64,000 bases of DNA from contig JADJSS010000045.1 in assembly GCA_016711605.1 (NCBI GenBank), positions 1 to 64,000 on the forward strand. The letters are read 5' to 3'. This document shows positions 29,238-39,273 of this stretch, in pieces (positions within the stretch are counted from its first letter, which is position 1; the number at the start of each line of letters is the position of its first letter). The notes under the pieces were generated by a model, which was not told where the DNA came from, did not search any database, and was given only the letters and a program-made list of their open reading frames with translations. This DNA is from Saprospirales bacterium. Lineage in GTDB: Bacteria > Bacteroidota > Bacteroidia > Chitinophagales > JADIYW01. The translations under genes and the position numbers were made by a program.

Positions 29238-29876
29238 TTAAAATAATCCAAATAATTCAGCATCAATTTTTTCTACTACTTTACTAAAATCTTCAGGTTT
29301 ATCAGCATAATTTAAATCATCAACATTGATTACTAAAAGTGGACCTTCTTTGTAGTTGTCAATCCAATTATCGTAATATTGATTGAGTTGTTTTAAATAA
29401 TCTAAGCGTATATTATCTTCATAAGCACGACCACGACGTTCAATTTGTCCAACTAAAGTACCAAGAGATGCTTTCAAATAAATCAACAAATCTGGTGAGT
29501 TTACCTTTTTACTGATGGTTCTAAAAAAACTAATATAATTTTCAAAATCACGCGTACTCATTAAACCCATTTCATGCAAATTTGGTGCAAAAATATGAGC
29601 ATCTTCATAAATCGTTCTGTCTTGAATGACGATTTCGTTTCCTTCTTGAATTTCGACAAGCTGCTGCAAACGACTATTTAAGAAATAAATTTGCAAATTA
29701 AATGACCAACGTGGCATATCCTGATAAAAATCATTTAAGTAAGGATTGTTTTCAACATCTTCAAATCGAGCTTCCCAATTATAATGTTTTGCCAATTTTT
29801 CTGTCAACGTAGTTTTGCCAGAACCAATGTTTCCAGCCACTGCGATGTGTTTCAATTGTTTTTTTTGCTTTGCCAA
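29238..29876 (-). CDS. Deoxynucleoside kinase
   Basis: A 212-residue P-loop kinase with AVAGNIGSGKTTLTEKLA at the N-terminus, the ENPYL-like ENNPYLNDFYQDMPRW motif that binds the substrate, the DRTIYEDAHIFA motif with the catalytic/DRS-type residues, and the RRGRAYEDNIRLDYL lid. This matches the deoxyadenosine/deoxyguanosine kinase family, which salvages deoxynucleosides to dNMPs in the cytosol. Specificity cannot be read from the sequence. It stands alone with its own terminator. Confidence 0.92.
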   Translation of the reverse strand: MAKQKKQLKHIAVAGNIGSGKTTLTEKLAKHYNWEARFEDVENNPYLNDFYQDMPRWSFNLQIYFLNSRLQQLVEIQEGNEIVIQDRTIYEDAHIFAPNLHEMGLMSTRDFENYISFFRTISKKVNSPDLLIYLKASLGTLVGQIERRGRAYEDNIRLDYLKQLNQYYDNWIDNYKEGPLLVINVDDLNYADKPEDFSKVVEKIDAELFGLF

Positions 29877-30049
29877 AATAGTTATTTTTTAATAGTTTTA
29901 TTTAGGACAACTAAACTATACATTTTTTTTCATTGAAAATGATAGCAGTAATATTTTTTTTAAAAAAGTGGATAAGTTTTAATTTGAAAATTTTAAAATC
30001 AGCCAATGAAAAAATATTCAAACGATTTTTGACTCAATACTCACAATTT

Positions 30050-31054
30050 TTACAACCAAATTGATTTCAAACCCATAAGTTCTTGCACACCATCTAAAGT
30101 AGCACGAGAGCTGATACGTGCTTTTTCGGCGCCATCTTTCGCTATTTTATTGATGTATGAAGGATTGCTTTCTAATTCAATAATTTTTTCTTTAATTGGT
30201 TTTGCAAATGCAATAATATCTTCTGCCAATTTCATCTTTAAGAATCCATATTGAATAGTACAATTATTGTATTTTTCTTCAAATTCTTCAATCGTTTCTT
30301 TAGAGGAAACTAAACTCATTAACGTAAATAAATTTTGTACAGGTACACTTTTCTCTTGATTTGGAATAGTTGGTGTATCACCTGAAACAGCTTTTTTTAA
30401 TTTATTCGTAATTGTTTTTTCGTCATCACGAAGATAAATAGCATTTCCTTCACCTTCACTTTTGCCCATTTTTCCGGTACCATCTAAACCAGGAACTTTT
30501 ATCAATTTTCCACTCATATCATACGCTTGCGGTTCTGGAAAAAAATCTGAGTTATACTTATGATTAAAACGTATGGCAAAATTACGCGTCATTTCTAAAT
30601 GCTGTTCCTGGTCTTTTCCAACAGGAACAAAATGCGCTCTGTGAATCAAAATATCTGCAGCCATCAACACTGGATAGGTGAGTAGACCAGCATTTATATT
30701 TTCATGATGCTTTTTAATTTTTTCTTTGAAAGAAACGCATTTTTCTAGCTCACCTTTATAGGCATGCATGTTTAGCAATGTATATAACTCTGAGATTTCT
30801 GGAATATCACTCTGTACATATAATGTGCATTTTTCTGGATCAAGACCACATGCAACATACTCAACTAACGTTGCACGAACGGATTTTTTTAGTAATTCTG
30901 GATCTGGATGTGTTGTTAGTGCATGAAGGTTGGCTATAAAGAAATAACTGTCATAATTTTCCTGCATTTCAATAAAATTGCGAATTGCACCAAAATAATT
31001 GCCTAAATGTAAATTTCCAGTACTACGTACGCCACTTAAAACCCGTTTTTTCAT
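30050..31054 (-). CDS. trpS: Tryptophanyl-tRNA synthetase
   Basis: A 334-residue class I aminoacyl-tRNA synthetase. The HIGH-type motif is HLGNY (near residue 17) within GVRSTGNLHLGNYFGA, and the KMSKS-type motif is GKMGKS within GLDGTGKMGKSEGEGNAI; the VPVGKDQEQHLEMTR segment is characteristic of TrpRS. It charges tRNA-Trp. Size fits bacterial TrpS (about 330). It is a single gene; I see no T-box or leader peptide in the 146 bp upstream. Confidence 0.96.
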   Translation of the reverse strand: MKKRVLSGVRSTGNLHLGNYFGAIRNFIEMQENYDSYFFIANLHALTTHPDPELLKKSVRATLVEYVACGLDPEKCTLYVQSDIPEISELYTLLNMHAYKGELEKCVSFKEKIKKHHENINAGLLTYPVLMAADILIHRAHFVPVGKDQEQHLEMTRNFAIRFNHKYNSDFFPEPQAYDMSGKLIKVPGLDGTGKMGKSEGEGNAIYLRDDEKTITNKLKKAVSGDTPTIPNQEKSVPVQNLFTLMSLVSSKETIEEFEEKYNNCTIQYGFLKMKLAEDIIAFAKPIKEKIIELESNPSYINKIAKDGAEKARISSRATLDGVQELMGLKSIWL

Positions 31055-31200
31055 GCCGTAAAAGTAATAATTTTCTTTGTTTTCACTTTATTATATAAAA
31101 TGTTTATTTCTTTAAGGAATTATTTTGTTAAATTTTATAAAATGACTATAATAATGTTGATATTTGTATAAGCAACAACTTTGATTTAAATCAATAAATT

Positions 31201-31848
31201 ATGAAAAGACATCTACATTTATTCTTGTTTATTTTATTTTCGATTTTCCATGGAATTATTTTTGCACAAACTGAAAGATTGAAAACTGCTCAAAAGCAAG
31301 TAATTCTAACAAATTCAGATAATGCTCAGCTTTCAGTTGATAAATCTAATTCTAAAATTATAACTGAAGAAAAGAAAAAGAAAGCAGATCCACCTCTTAA
31401 TTCTAAAAAATCAGATTATAATTCTTCAGCAAAAAAGGTTACTTCAAAACAACCAGACCAACAAAGAAAACCAAAGGTAATAGCAGAAGTAATAGAAACC
31501 AATAGCTCAGTTGATGACCAAAAACAAGCAACTATTGAAGTTCGTCCAGATGTTAATGTGACATATACAAAAGAAGAACCAATTGCTTCGACAAATAATT
31601 CTGTATCTGAAGTTAAGAAAGTTAAAGTTCAGAAATCTATCAATTATCAACCTAAAACTGTAAAAGAAGATATTCATCCAATTACAAATTATACAAATTC
31701 AGGTATCTCTTCAAATAAAAAAATCTATTTGCAACAAGAAGCAGATGATTTACAAGCAGAAATCAATCAAAATGCAAATAATCCAGCATATGATTTGATA
31801 GCGAAACAAAAACAATTAGACGATATTAAAAAACTTATTCAACAATAA
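31201..31848 (+). CDS. Secreted Lys/Ser-rich protein of unknown function
   Basis: A 215-residue protein with a signal peptide (MKRHLHLFLFILFSIFHGII... ending FAQ). The mature chain is strongly charged, rich in Lys, Ser, Asn and Gln, probably unfolded up to residue 165, and ends in a short helical, coiled-coil-like segment (YLQQEADDLQAEINQ). No known domain is seen. It is 9 bp upstream of the giant cysteine-rich gene and surely co-transcribed, so it may help export or anchoring of that protein; this is inference. Confidence 0.75.
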   Translation: MKRHLHLFLFILFSIFHGIIFAQTERLKTAQKQVILTNSDNAQLSVDKSNSKIITEEKKKKADPPLNSKKSDYNSSAKKVTSKQPDQQRKPKVIAEVIETNSSVDDQKQATIEVRPDVNVTYTKEEPIASTNNSVSEVKKVKVQKSINYQPKTVKEDIHPITNYTNSGISSNKKIYLQQEADDLQAEINQNANNPAYDLIAKQKQLDDIKKLIQQ

Positions 31849-31857
31849 AACTTGTTT

Positions 31858-34800
31858 ATGAATAAACATTTACATTTTATATTCTTTATAACATCCTTTT
31901 TTCTTGCAAGCTTCAGTTTTGCTCAATTAAATAATAATTGCGCAAATGCTGTCAATGTTTGTAACAATCAATTAGCCGAACAATTAGATGATGGACCAGG
32001 CACTCAGGAATGCCCAACTGGTGGTTGTGGTTGTATGTTGGCTGGCGAAAAAAACACAAGATGGTATAGAATTACGGTTGCAGTTGGTGGTACTTTAGAA
32101 TTCACCATTCGGCCGTATCAAGGAACTGCTGATTATGATTTTTCTGTATGGAATCAAGGTGTTGGTGGCAGCTGTCCAAGTGGTGCACGTTTAAATGCGC
32201 CTGACAGATGTAATTTTGCCTCACCTAAATCACCAACTGGAATTAGAGGAACTGGTGGAAATAATTCTGAACCTGCTTCTGGAAATTTATTCTCCAATAA
32301 TATGACCGTTACCGCAGGTCAGGTGATTTATATTTTAGTAGATAATTACGATGGTACTCAAGAAGGTTTTTATTTAGACTTTTTTGGAGGTGCTCCAGGT
32401 TCAGGTACTGGTACAACGGCTACTTTTTCTTGTTCTTCTGTAAATCAATGTACTACCTGTAATGATGCGGATTGCAAATCCTATTATTTTGCAAGTCCTG
32501 ATGATTATAGCTATGATGAAACTGCAGCAAATGGTGGTTGTCATTCAAATTTTGGATATGCAAGTGTGAAAACAGCGACAGTATGTGGAACATTTACTGT
32601 GCCAACACCATTCACAACAGTAGAATTTCCTACAAATAGAGGTTATGAAATCATAACTACCAATGGTGCTAACTCTACAACTTGTTTAAACTCAGCAGTG
32701 ATAACTTATCAGGTTTGGGACAATTGTGCATCAGCACCATTAACACCAACATCACCTGGAATTTATAATGGATTGAATAATGTAACAAGCTATAAAGTTT
32801 GTAAAACTATTACTGTTTCTGGTGCTGATTGTTGGTTAAATAGAATCTGTTTACCATATTGGACGATGGTTCAAAATGATGTAATATGTAATGCAACACC
32901 ATTAACTGTAGACGCAGCACCAATAGCAGGAACCAATGCCGGTGCATCTTCCGATTTAGATGCTGGTTGTACAGGTTATCAGGATGTTTATTACAAGTTT
33001 ACAGCGCCAGCTTCAGGTAGAGTTCAAGTAAATGTAGTTCCTAATGGTACTTCAGATGTTAAAGTAAGTTTAATTGGTCCAATGGCTGGCTTAGATGGTG
33101 GTGTTAATGATTGTAATTTGTCATGTACACAACTAGGCGAAAGTAATGTCGTTGCAGGTTGTAATGATGATGCTGGAACAGGTGGAACAGAACGATTATT
33201 TTCATTTGTAATTCCTGGACAAACGTATTATGTTTGGATAAGTGGCACACTTTTCAGACAAACAGCTGGTTTTACAGTTCAAGTAAGTCAAACAATCACG
33301 AATACAGCAAATCCAACACCTGGTCCAGATATTGTTGGTTCACCGGACGCAATTCCATCAAATGATGCATGTGCAAATGCGATTAATTTAAATCCATGTG
33401 TTGCATCTGCAGGAACAAATATAGGTGCGACTGCTGAATGTACAGATCCTGATCCGATTTATGTGGATGCACTAACTTTAGAAAATGATGTTTGGTACAA
33501 ATGGACTGCACCTGCAAATAATGGAAACAGCGAAGTTACATTAACAGTGACTGGTGTTTCATGTACCTCAGGTCTTGATGGAAGTACTGGAATACAATTT
33601 GGTATTTTCAGAGGAACATGTGCATCGTTAACTCCAATTAGTCATGGTACAACTTCAATTACTTTTACACCAATTGCTGGACAAACTTATTATTTTGTAA
33701 TCGACGGAAATGCTGGTGCACAATGCAATTTTAATATTCAAGTAAAACGACCTATAGTTACGAGTCAAACATGTAATGCAGCATCAACTTGTGCTGGAAG
33801 TTCATTAAACGCAACCATGGGAATTACTTATTATGGTTCTAATCCAGGTACTCGTTGGGCATATTGCAAATCAAGCACCTATGGTACTGGTTGTACAATT
33901 GATTTAGATAATCCAGCAACTTATTTTGTATACAATCCGGCACAAGGGTTGCCAAGTCCAGGTTGCACACCAGCAACTTTTACATTTGTTGGTTATATCT
34001 TAGCTGATAATGGTGCAACAACCATTGCACCAGGTTATCCAACACCACAACCATTAACTACTAATTGTCAACGACAAACAAATGCATGTACATTTAATAT
34101 TTATCCAGACATTAAAAATACAGTTACAGTTACAAAAACTAATTGTTCTCAAGTAGTAACTTTAAATGGCACTTGCTCACCAGCTGCACCAGTAACACTT
34201 ACAGGTAATACCAATCAGACTGCTGGCGTAGGAACAAGTGGAACATTTACACCTGTAACAGTAACATGGAATGCACCTTATGCTGCTTCTGCACCAGCAC
34301 AATGCAGCACATATACAATACAAAATGCATACAATTGTCCTGGACCATCAGGAACAACAACTTGTCCTGGACCTACACTTACTTTAGGTACTCCTATCAC
34401 ATCTAATAACAATGTAGCATTAGATGCTAACGATGATTTTGATCCTTTTTTTGATTGGGTTTGTACTGATAATTATGGATACGGTGTTTGGTTTAATTTT
34501 GTGGCACCAACTTCTGGAAACGTAAATATAAATTTGACAGGTGTTGGTACTGGAGATGATTTTTATGCAACTGCCTTCTTATTCAATAGCCGTTTAGCAA
34601 GTGATAATGATGACTTTTTATTTGGATGTGACAATTACCTAACACCTGATGATGATCCATTTGAATCAGATATTTGTGCATCTTGTGCTGATATGGCTAA
34701 TATTTGCCAAAAAGCAGATCAATTGATAGGTTGCGTAAATGCAAGTGCTGCAAATACAAATTTAACCTTACAGCCAAGAAATTTAAATCCAGGTGAAACT

Positions 34801-37800
34801 TATTATATTATGATTGATGCATACGAGTTTGCAACTACCAATCAATTAAATGGCAATTTTACTATTCAAGTAAATGATGCAGGTGGCGGACCAGTTCGTC
34901 CAACGAATGACGCTTGTAGCGGTGCCATTGATATATCAACTCAATGTGCTCCATTTCCTTCAAATAATATAGGTGCTACCTCACCTTGTAGTAATGACTT
35001 ATTGCTTACAGGAGCATCTACTGAGAATTCTGTTTGGTATACCTATACACCTACAGTAACTGGATCTCATACCATAAAATATCAATATGCAACTGGATAT
35101 CATTGTTTCATTGGTAATGATCCAGGTATTCAGTTTGGAATTTATACAAGCAGCAATAATTCTTGTACTGGAACATTTTCTCCTTTAGCTGGTGGTGAAG
35201 TTTCTACAGGAACAACGGCAGGTTCAGTTACTTTAAATTTAACAGCTGGTCAGAAATATTACATTTTTATTGATGGATTTGCAGGAAATGAATGTAAATT
35301 CGAATTCCAGATTTATAATGGTAATACATGTTGTACAGCAGATTTAGGTGTGACAGAAGGTGGTCCAAATATTACATTATGTTATGGTGATCAATCCACT
35401 ATTGGTGTTACCGCAAATCCAATTGATTTTGGTACAAATGCAGGTGCAAATCCTGTAATTGGCTGGCAATATTCTGCAACTAATCCAACCATTATAAATC
35501 CATTTAATCCTGCTAATACAGGTTCGTATTATGTAGGTCAAATTGATACGACAACAGGAGGTTCGGTTACAAAATATTATAAAGACTGGCAAGGATATTA
35601 TCCAGCAACTGCTCCAACTTATGATGGTTCACAAGCACAGATACCACTTACAGTTGGTGGTTTTCCAGCTGGTTCAACATTTAATTCGGCAACAGATACG
35701 ATAACTGTCTGTGTTTATGCTGCTGCTGATTATTTCGCTGATATGGATTTGGATTTGATTGCACCAGATGGTTCTGTTTATAGACTATTAAGAGATCAGT
35801 GTGGTTCTAATTATGGCTTGTTTAATGTATGTTTCTCCAATGTAGGAACGGCAACAAATGTTACTGCTGCAGCTTGTCCAGGTGCCGGTGGTGAATTAGC
35901 TGGAAATCATTTACCATTAGATGCTTGGGCTGGCTTAAACGGTGAAGGTATTAATGGTGCATGGAAATTAAGAGTAGAAGACGATGCTTTTGGATTTGAT
36001 GATGTTATATTATTTGGATGGAAAATTGAAATCAGAAAAGCTCAAACTATTAAAGCGACACCTATACCAGGTGTTCATCATGGTGATTTAACTATCATTA
36101 ATAATGATCCTTTTAAATATGGAAGCCAAGTGTTTTGGCTAACACCTGTTACATTTGTCAATTATAATGGAACTACATTAACATCTGATTCTTGCTATAG
36201 TTATGGAACACCAGTTAAAGTAACACTATTAGAAAAAGTAACAACACCTTTAGTAACACCAATTTGCGCAGCGCCAGGCGATGGTTCAAATGGAATAACT
36301 TTAACTGTTACATCACCAACAGGTGGTATGCCTGGTTTGCCTGCACCAACTGTTGCAGATACTTTTACTATTGTTGGAACTGGTGCTGCAAGTGGAATCA
36401 AATTTCCGACTCGTCCTGTTGGTGAAAGCGAAGTTTCTACTTCATTTGCAGTTACAGACGGACAAGCATGGAATGTTCGTTTTGTTGACAACAACGGTTG
36501 CAATAGCAGCATTGGCGGCACATACAATCAACCAAATCCAGGTTCTGTTGTATTAGATTCTAATGTGTGTGATGGCGCAACGGTTGCTTTCTCTACATCA
36601 AATCCAATTCCTTTATTTTCACAATATCGAGTTATACTAGATTTTGATTCGTATCCACAAGATATATCCTGGTTTATTTATAATGGAAATAATCAAGTGG
36701 TTGCATCTGGTGGTGGATATGGTACTACAGTTGGTGCTAATACAACAACAACTGCAGCTACAATCAATCCAAATGATGGACCATTTAGATTTGTTTTATA
36801 CGATGGATTTGATGATGGTTTGGGTTCTGGTGGAGGCACTACTAATAATGGTGGTTCTTCTATTTTAAATTTTATCAGAATAATAGAAATCCATGCAGAT
36901 GGTACTGTTGACACACTTTTTAGTCAAAATTATGCATTCTGTTCACCTATTTATTGTGTTGGTCCTGCTGGTTCGCTCTTCGGACAATTAGATGTTAATT
37001 TAGGAACGCCAACAGGTACATTTACTACTGGTGTTTCTGTTACTTTAGAAAACAACAGAACATGTACTGGTACAACAGTAACTGGTGCTATAACCACAAA
37101 TCCAGATGGAACTGGTACAATTAATACGAATGCTGCAGGCGTTAACGGTGGTTCTTCATACTCTTTGCAATATACATTTACAGATCAATTTGGTTGCACC
37201 AAAACCATTTGTGGTCCATTAGATGTATTTCCAAACATAACCATTGCACCAACCATAAACTGCAGTGTAACACCACCAGTTGTTTCTGTAAATGCATCTT
37301 GTGCTGGTTGTATTGCACCTTATGTGGCTGAATATTCATACAATGGTGGAACTTCTTGGACAACCGCAACAAGCGCTAACTTCCAAGATATATTTACATT
37401 CGCACATGTAAAAAATACCGTTACTGGTGTAATTGGTTGTGAAGTAAGCAGCGCTAAATTATTTGATTGTCCAACAGTATTGCCAATAGAATTAATTTAC
37501 ATTAAAGCAACGCCAATTGACAATCAATATATTCAAGTGACTTGGGCAACTGCTTCCGAATTGAATACCAAAACGTTTGAAATTTTACGAAGTACAGATG
37601 GAATTAATTTTGTGAAAATAGGTGAGTTGCCTGCTGCAGGAAATTCTAATTCACAAAGAAATTACACTTTTGACGATCCTAATGCAGTTGCAGGAATTTT
37701 ATACTATTATCAAGTTCGTGAAATTGATTTATTGAACCATACTAATTTAACCAATATGGTGAATGCAAAATTGGAAAAAGAAAATTTTGAATTAGTGAGT

Positions 37801-38040
37801 ATTTATCCAAATCCAACAGTTGATAATACAGTGATTACGATTTATACAAAAGACGTTATTGACGTGAAATTAAAAGTGTTTAACGATATTGGTCAGATTA
37901 TTAATGATTCTCAAATTACCTTAAAACCAGGCGTCAATAATTGGAATATTGATACTAAAACATGGTCGAAAGGCGTCTATTATTTCATTATCAATAACAA
38001 CGATAAGCCAATAACCAGACAAGTTATAAAACTTCAATAA
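31858..38040 (+). CDS. Giant cysteine-rich T9SS-secreted protein with P-domain
   Basis: I start at ATG 31858 (2060 residues) rather than the TTG two codons earlier, because it gives a clean signal peptide, MNKHLHFIFFITSFFLASFS ending FAQ. The body contains at least four related beta-sandwich units marked by CANA/ACANAINLNPC openings, a WYKWTAP-type centre and a YYFVIDG-type end (near residues 20-180, 340-480, 500-640, 1010-1130). Residues about 1261-1392 form a proprotein convertase P-domain (VCVYAAADYFADMDLDLIAP ... WKLRVEDDAFGFDDV). The C-terminus, from YPNPTVDNTVI (about residue 1978), is a type A T9SS sorting domain. Many paired cysteines suggest disulfide-stabilised surface structure. 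It is probably an adhesin or matrix protein; no catalytic site is visible. A strong terminator follows. Confidence 0.88.
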   Translation: MNKHLHFIFFITSFFLASFSFAQLNNNCANAVNVCNNQLAEQLDDGPGTQECPTGGCGCMLAGEKNTRWYRITVAVGGTLEFTIRPYQGTADYDFSVWNQGVGGSCPSGARLNAPDRCNFASPKSPTGIRGTGGNNSEPASGNLFSNNMTVTAGQVIYILVDNYDGTQEGFYLDFFGGAPGSGTGTTATFSCSSVNQCTTCNDADCKSYYFASPDDYSYDETAANGGCHSNFGYASVKTATVCGTFTVPTPFTTVEFPTNRGYEIITTNGANSTTCLNSAVITYQVWDNCASAPLTPTSPGIYNGLNNVTSYKVCKTITVSGADCWLNRICLPYWTMVQNDVICNATPLTVDAAPIAGTNAGASSDLDAGCTGYQDVYYKFTAPASGRVQVNVVPNGTSDVKVSLIGPMAGLDGGVNDCNLSCTQLGESNVVAGCNDDAGTGGTERLFSFVIPGQTYYVWISGTLFRQTAGFTVQVSQTITNTANPTPGPDIVGSPDAIPSNDACANAINLNPCVASAGTNIGATAECTDPDPIYVDALTLENDVWYKWTAPANNGNSEVTLTVTGVSCTSGLDGSTGIQFGIFRGTCASLTPISHGTTSITFTPIAGQTYYFVIDGNAGAQCNFNIQVKRPIVTSQTCNAASTCAGSSLNATMGITYYGSNPGTRWAYCKSSTYGTGCTIDLDNPATYFVYNPAQGLPSPGCTPATFTFVGYILADNGATTIAPGYPTPQPLTTNCQRQTNACTFNIYPDIKNTVTVTKTNCSQVVTLNGTCSPAAPVTLTGNTNQTAGVGTSGTFTPVTVTWNAPYAASAPAQCSTYTIQNAYNCPGPSGTTTCPGPTLTLGTPITSNNNVALDANDDFDPFFDWVCTDNYGYGVWFNFVAPTSGNVNINLTGVGTGDDFYATAFLFNSRLASDNDDFLFGCDNYLTPDDDPFESDICASCADMANICQKADQLIGCVNASAANTNLTLQPRNLNPGETYYIMIDAYEFATTNQLNGNFTIQVNDAGGGPVRPTNDACSGAIDISTQCAPFPSNNIGATSPCSNDLLLTGASTENSVWYTYTPTVTGSHTIKYQYATGYHCFIGNDPGIQFGIYTSSNNSCTGTFSPLAGGEVSTGTTAGSVTLNLTAGQKYYIFIDGFAGNECKFEFQIYNGNTCCTADLGVTEGGPNITLCYGDQSTIGVTANPIDFGTNAGANPVIGWQYSATNPTIINPFNPANTGSYYVGQIDTTTGGSVTKYYKDWQGYYPATAPTYDGSQAQIPLTVGGFPAGSTFNSATDTITVCVYAAADYFADMDLDLIAPDGSVYRLLRDQCGSNYGLFNVCFSNVGTATNVTAAACPGAGGELAGNHLPLDAWAGLNGEGINGAWKLRVEDDAFGFDDVILFGWKIEIRKAQTIKATPIPGVHHGDLTIINNDPFKYGSQVFWLTPVTFVNYNGTTLTSDSCYSYGTPVKVTLLEKVTTPLVTPICAAPGDGSNGITLTVTSPTGGMPGLPAPTVADTFTIVGTGAASGIKFPTRPVGESEVSTSFAVTDGQAWNVRFVDNNGCNSSIGGTYNQPNPGSVVLDSNVCDGATVAFSTSNPIPLFSQYRVILDFDSYPQDISWFIYNGNNQVVASGGGYGTTVGANTTTTAATINPNDGPFRFVLYDGFDDGLGSGGGTTNNGGSSILNFIRIIEIHADGTVDTLFSQNYAFCSPIYCVGPAGSLFGQLDVNLGTPTGTFTTGVSVTLENNRTCTGTTVTGAITTNPDGTGTINTNAAGVNGGSSYSLQYTFTDQFGCTKTICGPLDVFPNITIAPTINCSVTPPVVSVNASCAGCIAPYVAEYSYNGGTSWTTATSANFQDIFTFAHVKNTVTGVIGCEVSSAKLFDCPTVLPIELIYIKATPIDNQYIQVTWATASELNTKTFEILRSTDGINFVKIGELPAAGNSNSQRNYTFDDPNAVAGILYYYQVREIDLLNHTNLTNMVNAKLEKENFELVSIYPNPTVDNTVITIYTKDVIDVKLKVFNDIGQIINDSQITLKPGVNNWNIDTKTWSKGVYYFIINNNDKPITRQVIKLQ

Positions 38041-38062
38041 ATACATACATTCATTAACTAGA

Positions 38063-38094
38063 GCATGCAATATTTATATTGCATGCTTTTTTTT
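38063..38094 (+). terminator. Intrinsic terminator after the giant secreted protein
   Basis: GCATGCAATA and its exact complement form a 10-bp stem with the loop TTTA, followed by eight T. Confidence 0.92.
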
Positions 38095-38099
38095 ATGAA

Positions 38100-38372
38100 T
38101 TTTAAACGAATATTTTCTAACCTTTTTTAACTCTTTTAAAAAAAAATTAAATAAAAAAAAAGGTTTCTGTTTTTTAATTCATTTTGTTTTTTTTTTTAAA
38201 AAAAAAATAAAAAAAAAATTAAAAAAAAAAAAAATTGGGGAGAAAAAAATAAAAGGATTTTCCTTTTTGTTTCGTTTCGCTTTGTTTTTTTGGGAAAAAA
38301 TATGTAGTTTTTCCGTGAAAAAGGAAAAAAAAAAAAAATTAAAAAAAAAACAAAAAAAAAAAAATTTTAGGC
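38100..38372. other. A/T homopolymer block without genes
   Basis: About 270 bp made largely of A- and T-runs up to about 14 bases, with isolated G clusters (a GGGG near 38236, GGG near 38291) and near-mirror fragments such as GGATTTTCC. No reading frame, repeat unit or promoter makes sense here. It differs from every other intergenic stretch in the window and looks like low-quality or gap-filled sequence rather than biology. Confidence 0.6.
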
Positions 38373-38382
38373 GGTTTTGTTA

Positions 38383-39261
38383 TCATAAATTTTGTTGAAT
38401 AAATTTCATCATTTTCTCACACCATTCTTGTGGCTTTTCCAACATTGGATAATGACCACAATTATCTATTTTAGTATAAACCGAGTTTGGAATTTCTTTG
38501 TGTAATTGTTCTGCTATAGCGCGAACCGCAATTGGATCTTGCTGAGCCCAAAGAATGTGTGTTGGTATATCTATGTTTGGTAAGTTTCCAATCCATCGAT
38601 GCCAATATTTTACACGTTCATTGTTGTATTGCGATATTTTATGCAATACTTCATTGTTAGAATTTAATTGCAATAAATCATACAATACATTCATTTCGTC
38701 AATATTAAAGAGTTGTTTATCAAACCAAATATCTTGCATGGTTTTTATGAAAGTTCGCTTGTTCATCAATGCAACAATATATTTTCCAAACGTTGGATGC
38801 TTTAATAATTTTTGCACGAGTTTTAATTTAGCTAACTCGATGTGCATGCTTCCATTACAAAATGTAATCGTTTTTATTTTTACTGGTTCAAACCCTTGTA
38901 ATTTTCGAACGATAATTTCGTTAGCAACAGAAGTTCCGTAATCATGTGATACTAAATGAATTTCTTTTATGTCTAATTGTTTCCAAAGTTCAATAGCTAT
39001 TTCAGCTTGTTCTATCAATGAATACGAATAGTTTGATGGTTTAGCTGATAATCCAAAGCCAATTTGGTCATGGATAATGTAAGAGAAACTATTTTCAAGA
39101 TTTGGTAATACGTTGTAATAATCAAATGAAGCAGATGGATAGCCATGTAAAAATGCAATGGTTGGTTTTTCTGTTTCATGATGAATATGAAATACAGATT
39201 TCCCATAAACATCTATGTAATTACCTTTTTGTTTCCATTCTTCTATATTCATTGCATACAT
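38383..39261 (-). CDS. MEST-like alpha/beta hydrolase (haloalkane dehalogenase/epoxide hydrolase fold)
   Basis: A 292-residue hydrolase (283-289 if a later ATG, e.g. at 39252, is used). The oxyanion loop is FLHGYPSASFDY; the nucleophile elbow reads LVSHDYGTSVA, which puts an aspartate, not a serine, at the nucleophile position. That places it with haloalkane dehalogenases and epoxide hydrolases, and the HDYG form recalls MEST proteins. The likely histidine is in NCGHYPMLEKP near the C-terminus and an acid lies in WAQQDPIA. No signal peptide. Substrate unknown. It lies 12 bp from the beta-CASP nuclease gene, so the two may share a transcript. The right-hand neighbour region is the odd A/T block. 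Confidence 0.82.
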   Translation of the reverse strand: MYAMNIEEWKQKGNYIDVYGKSVFHIHHETEKPTIAFLHGYPSASFDYYNVLPNLENSFSYIIHDQIGFGLSAKPSNYSYSLIEQAEIAIELWKQLDIKEIHLVSHDYGTSVANEIIVRKLQGFEPVKIKTITFCNGSMHIELAKLKLVQKLLKHPTFGKYIVALMNKRTFIKTMQDIWFDKQLFNIDEMNVLYDLLQLNSNNEVLHKISQYNNERVKYWHRWIGNLPNIDIPTHILWAQQDPIAVRAIAEQLHKEIPNSVYTKIDNCGHYPMLEKPQEWCEKMMKFIQQNL

Positions 39262-39273
39262 TTAAAAAAAAAA

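Noticed and set aside
38100..38372. Replication origin or phage attachment region
   Set aside because: No DnaA-box cluster, no repeats with spacing, no integrase; homopolymers look like an artefact.
38555..38941. Plus-strand 128-residue reading frame
   Set aside because: It overlaps the conserved MEST-like hydrolase and has no recognisable features of its own.
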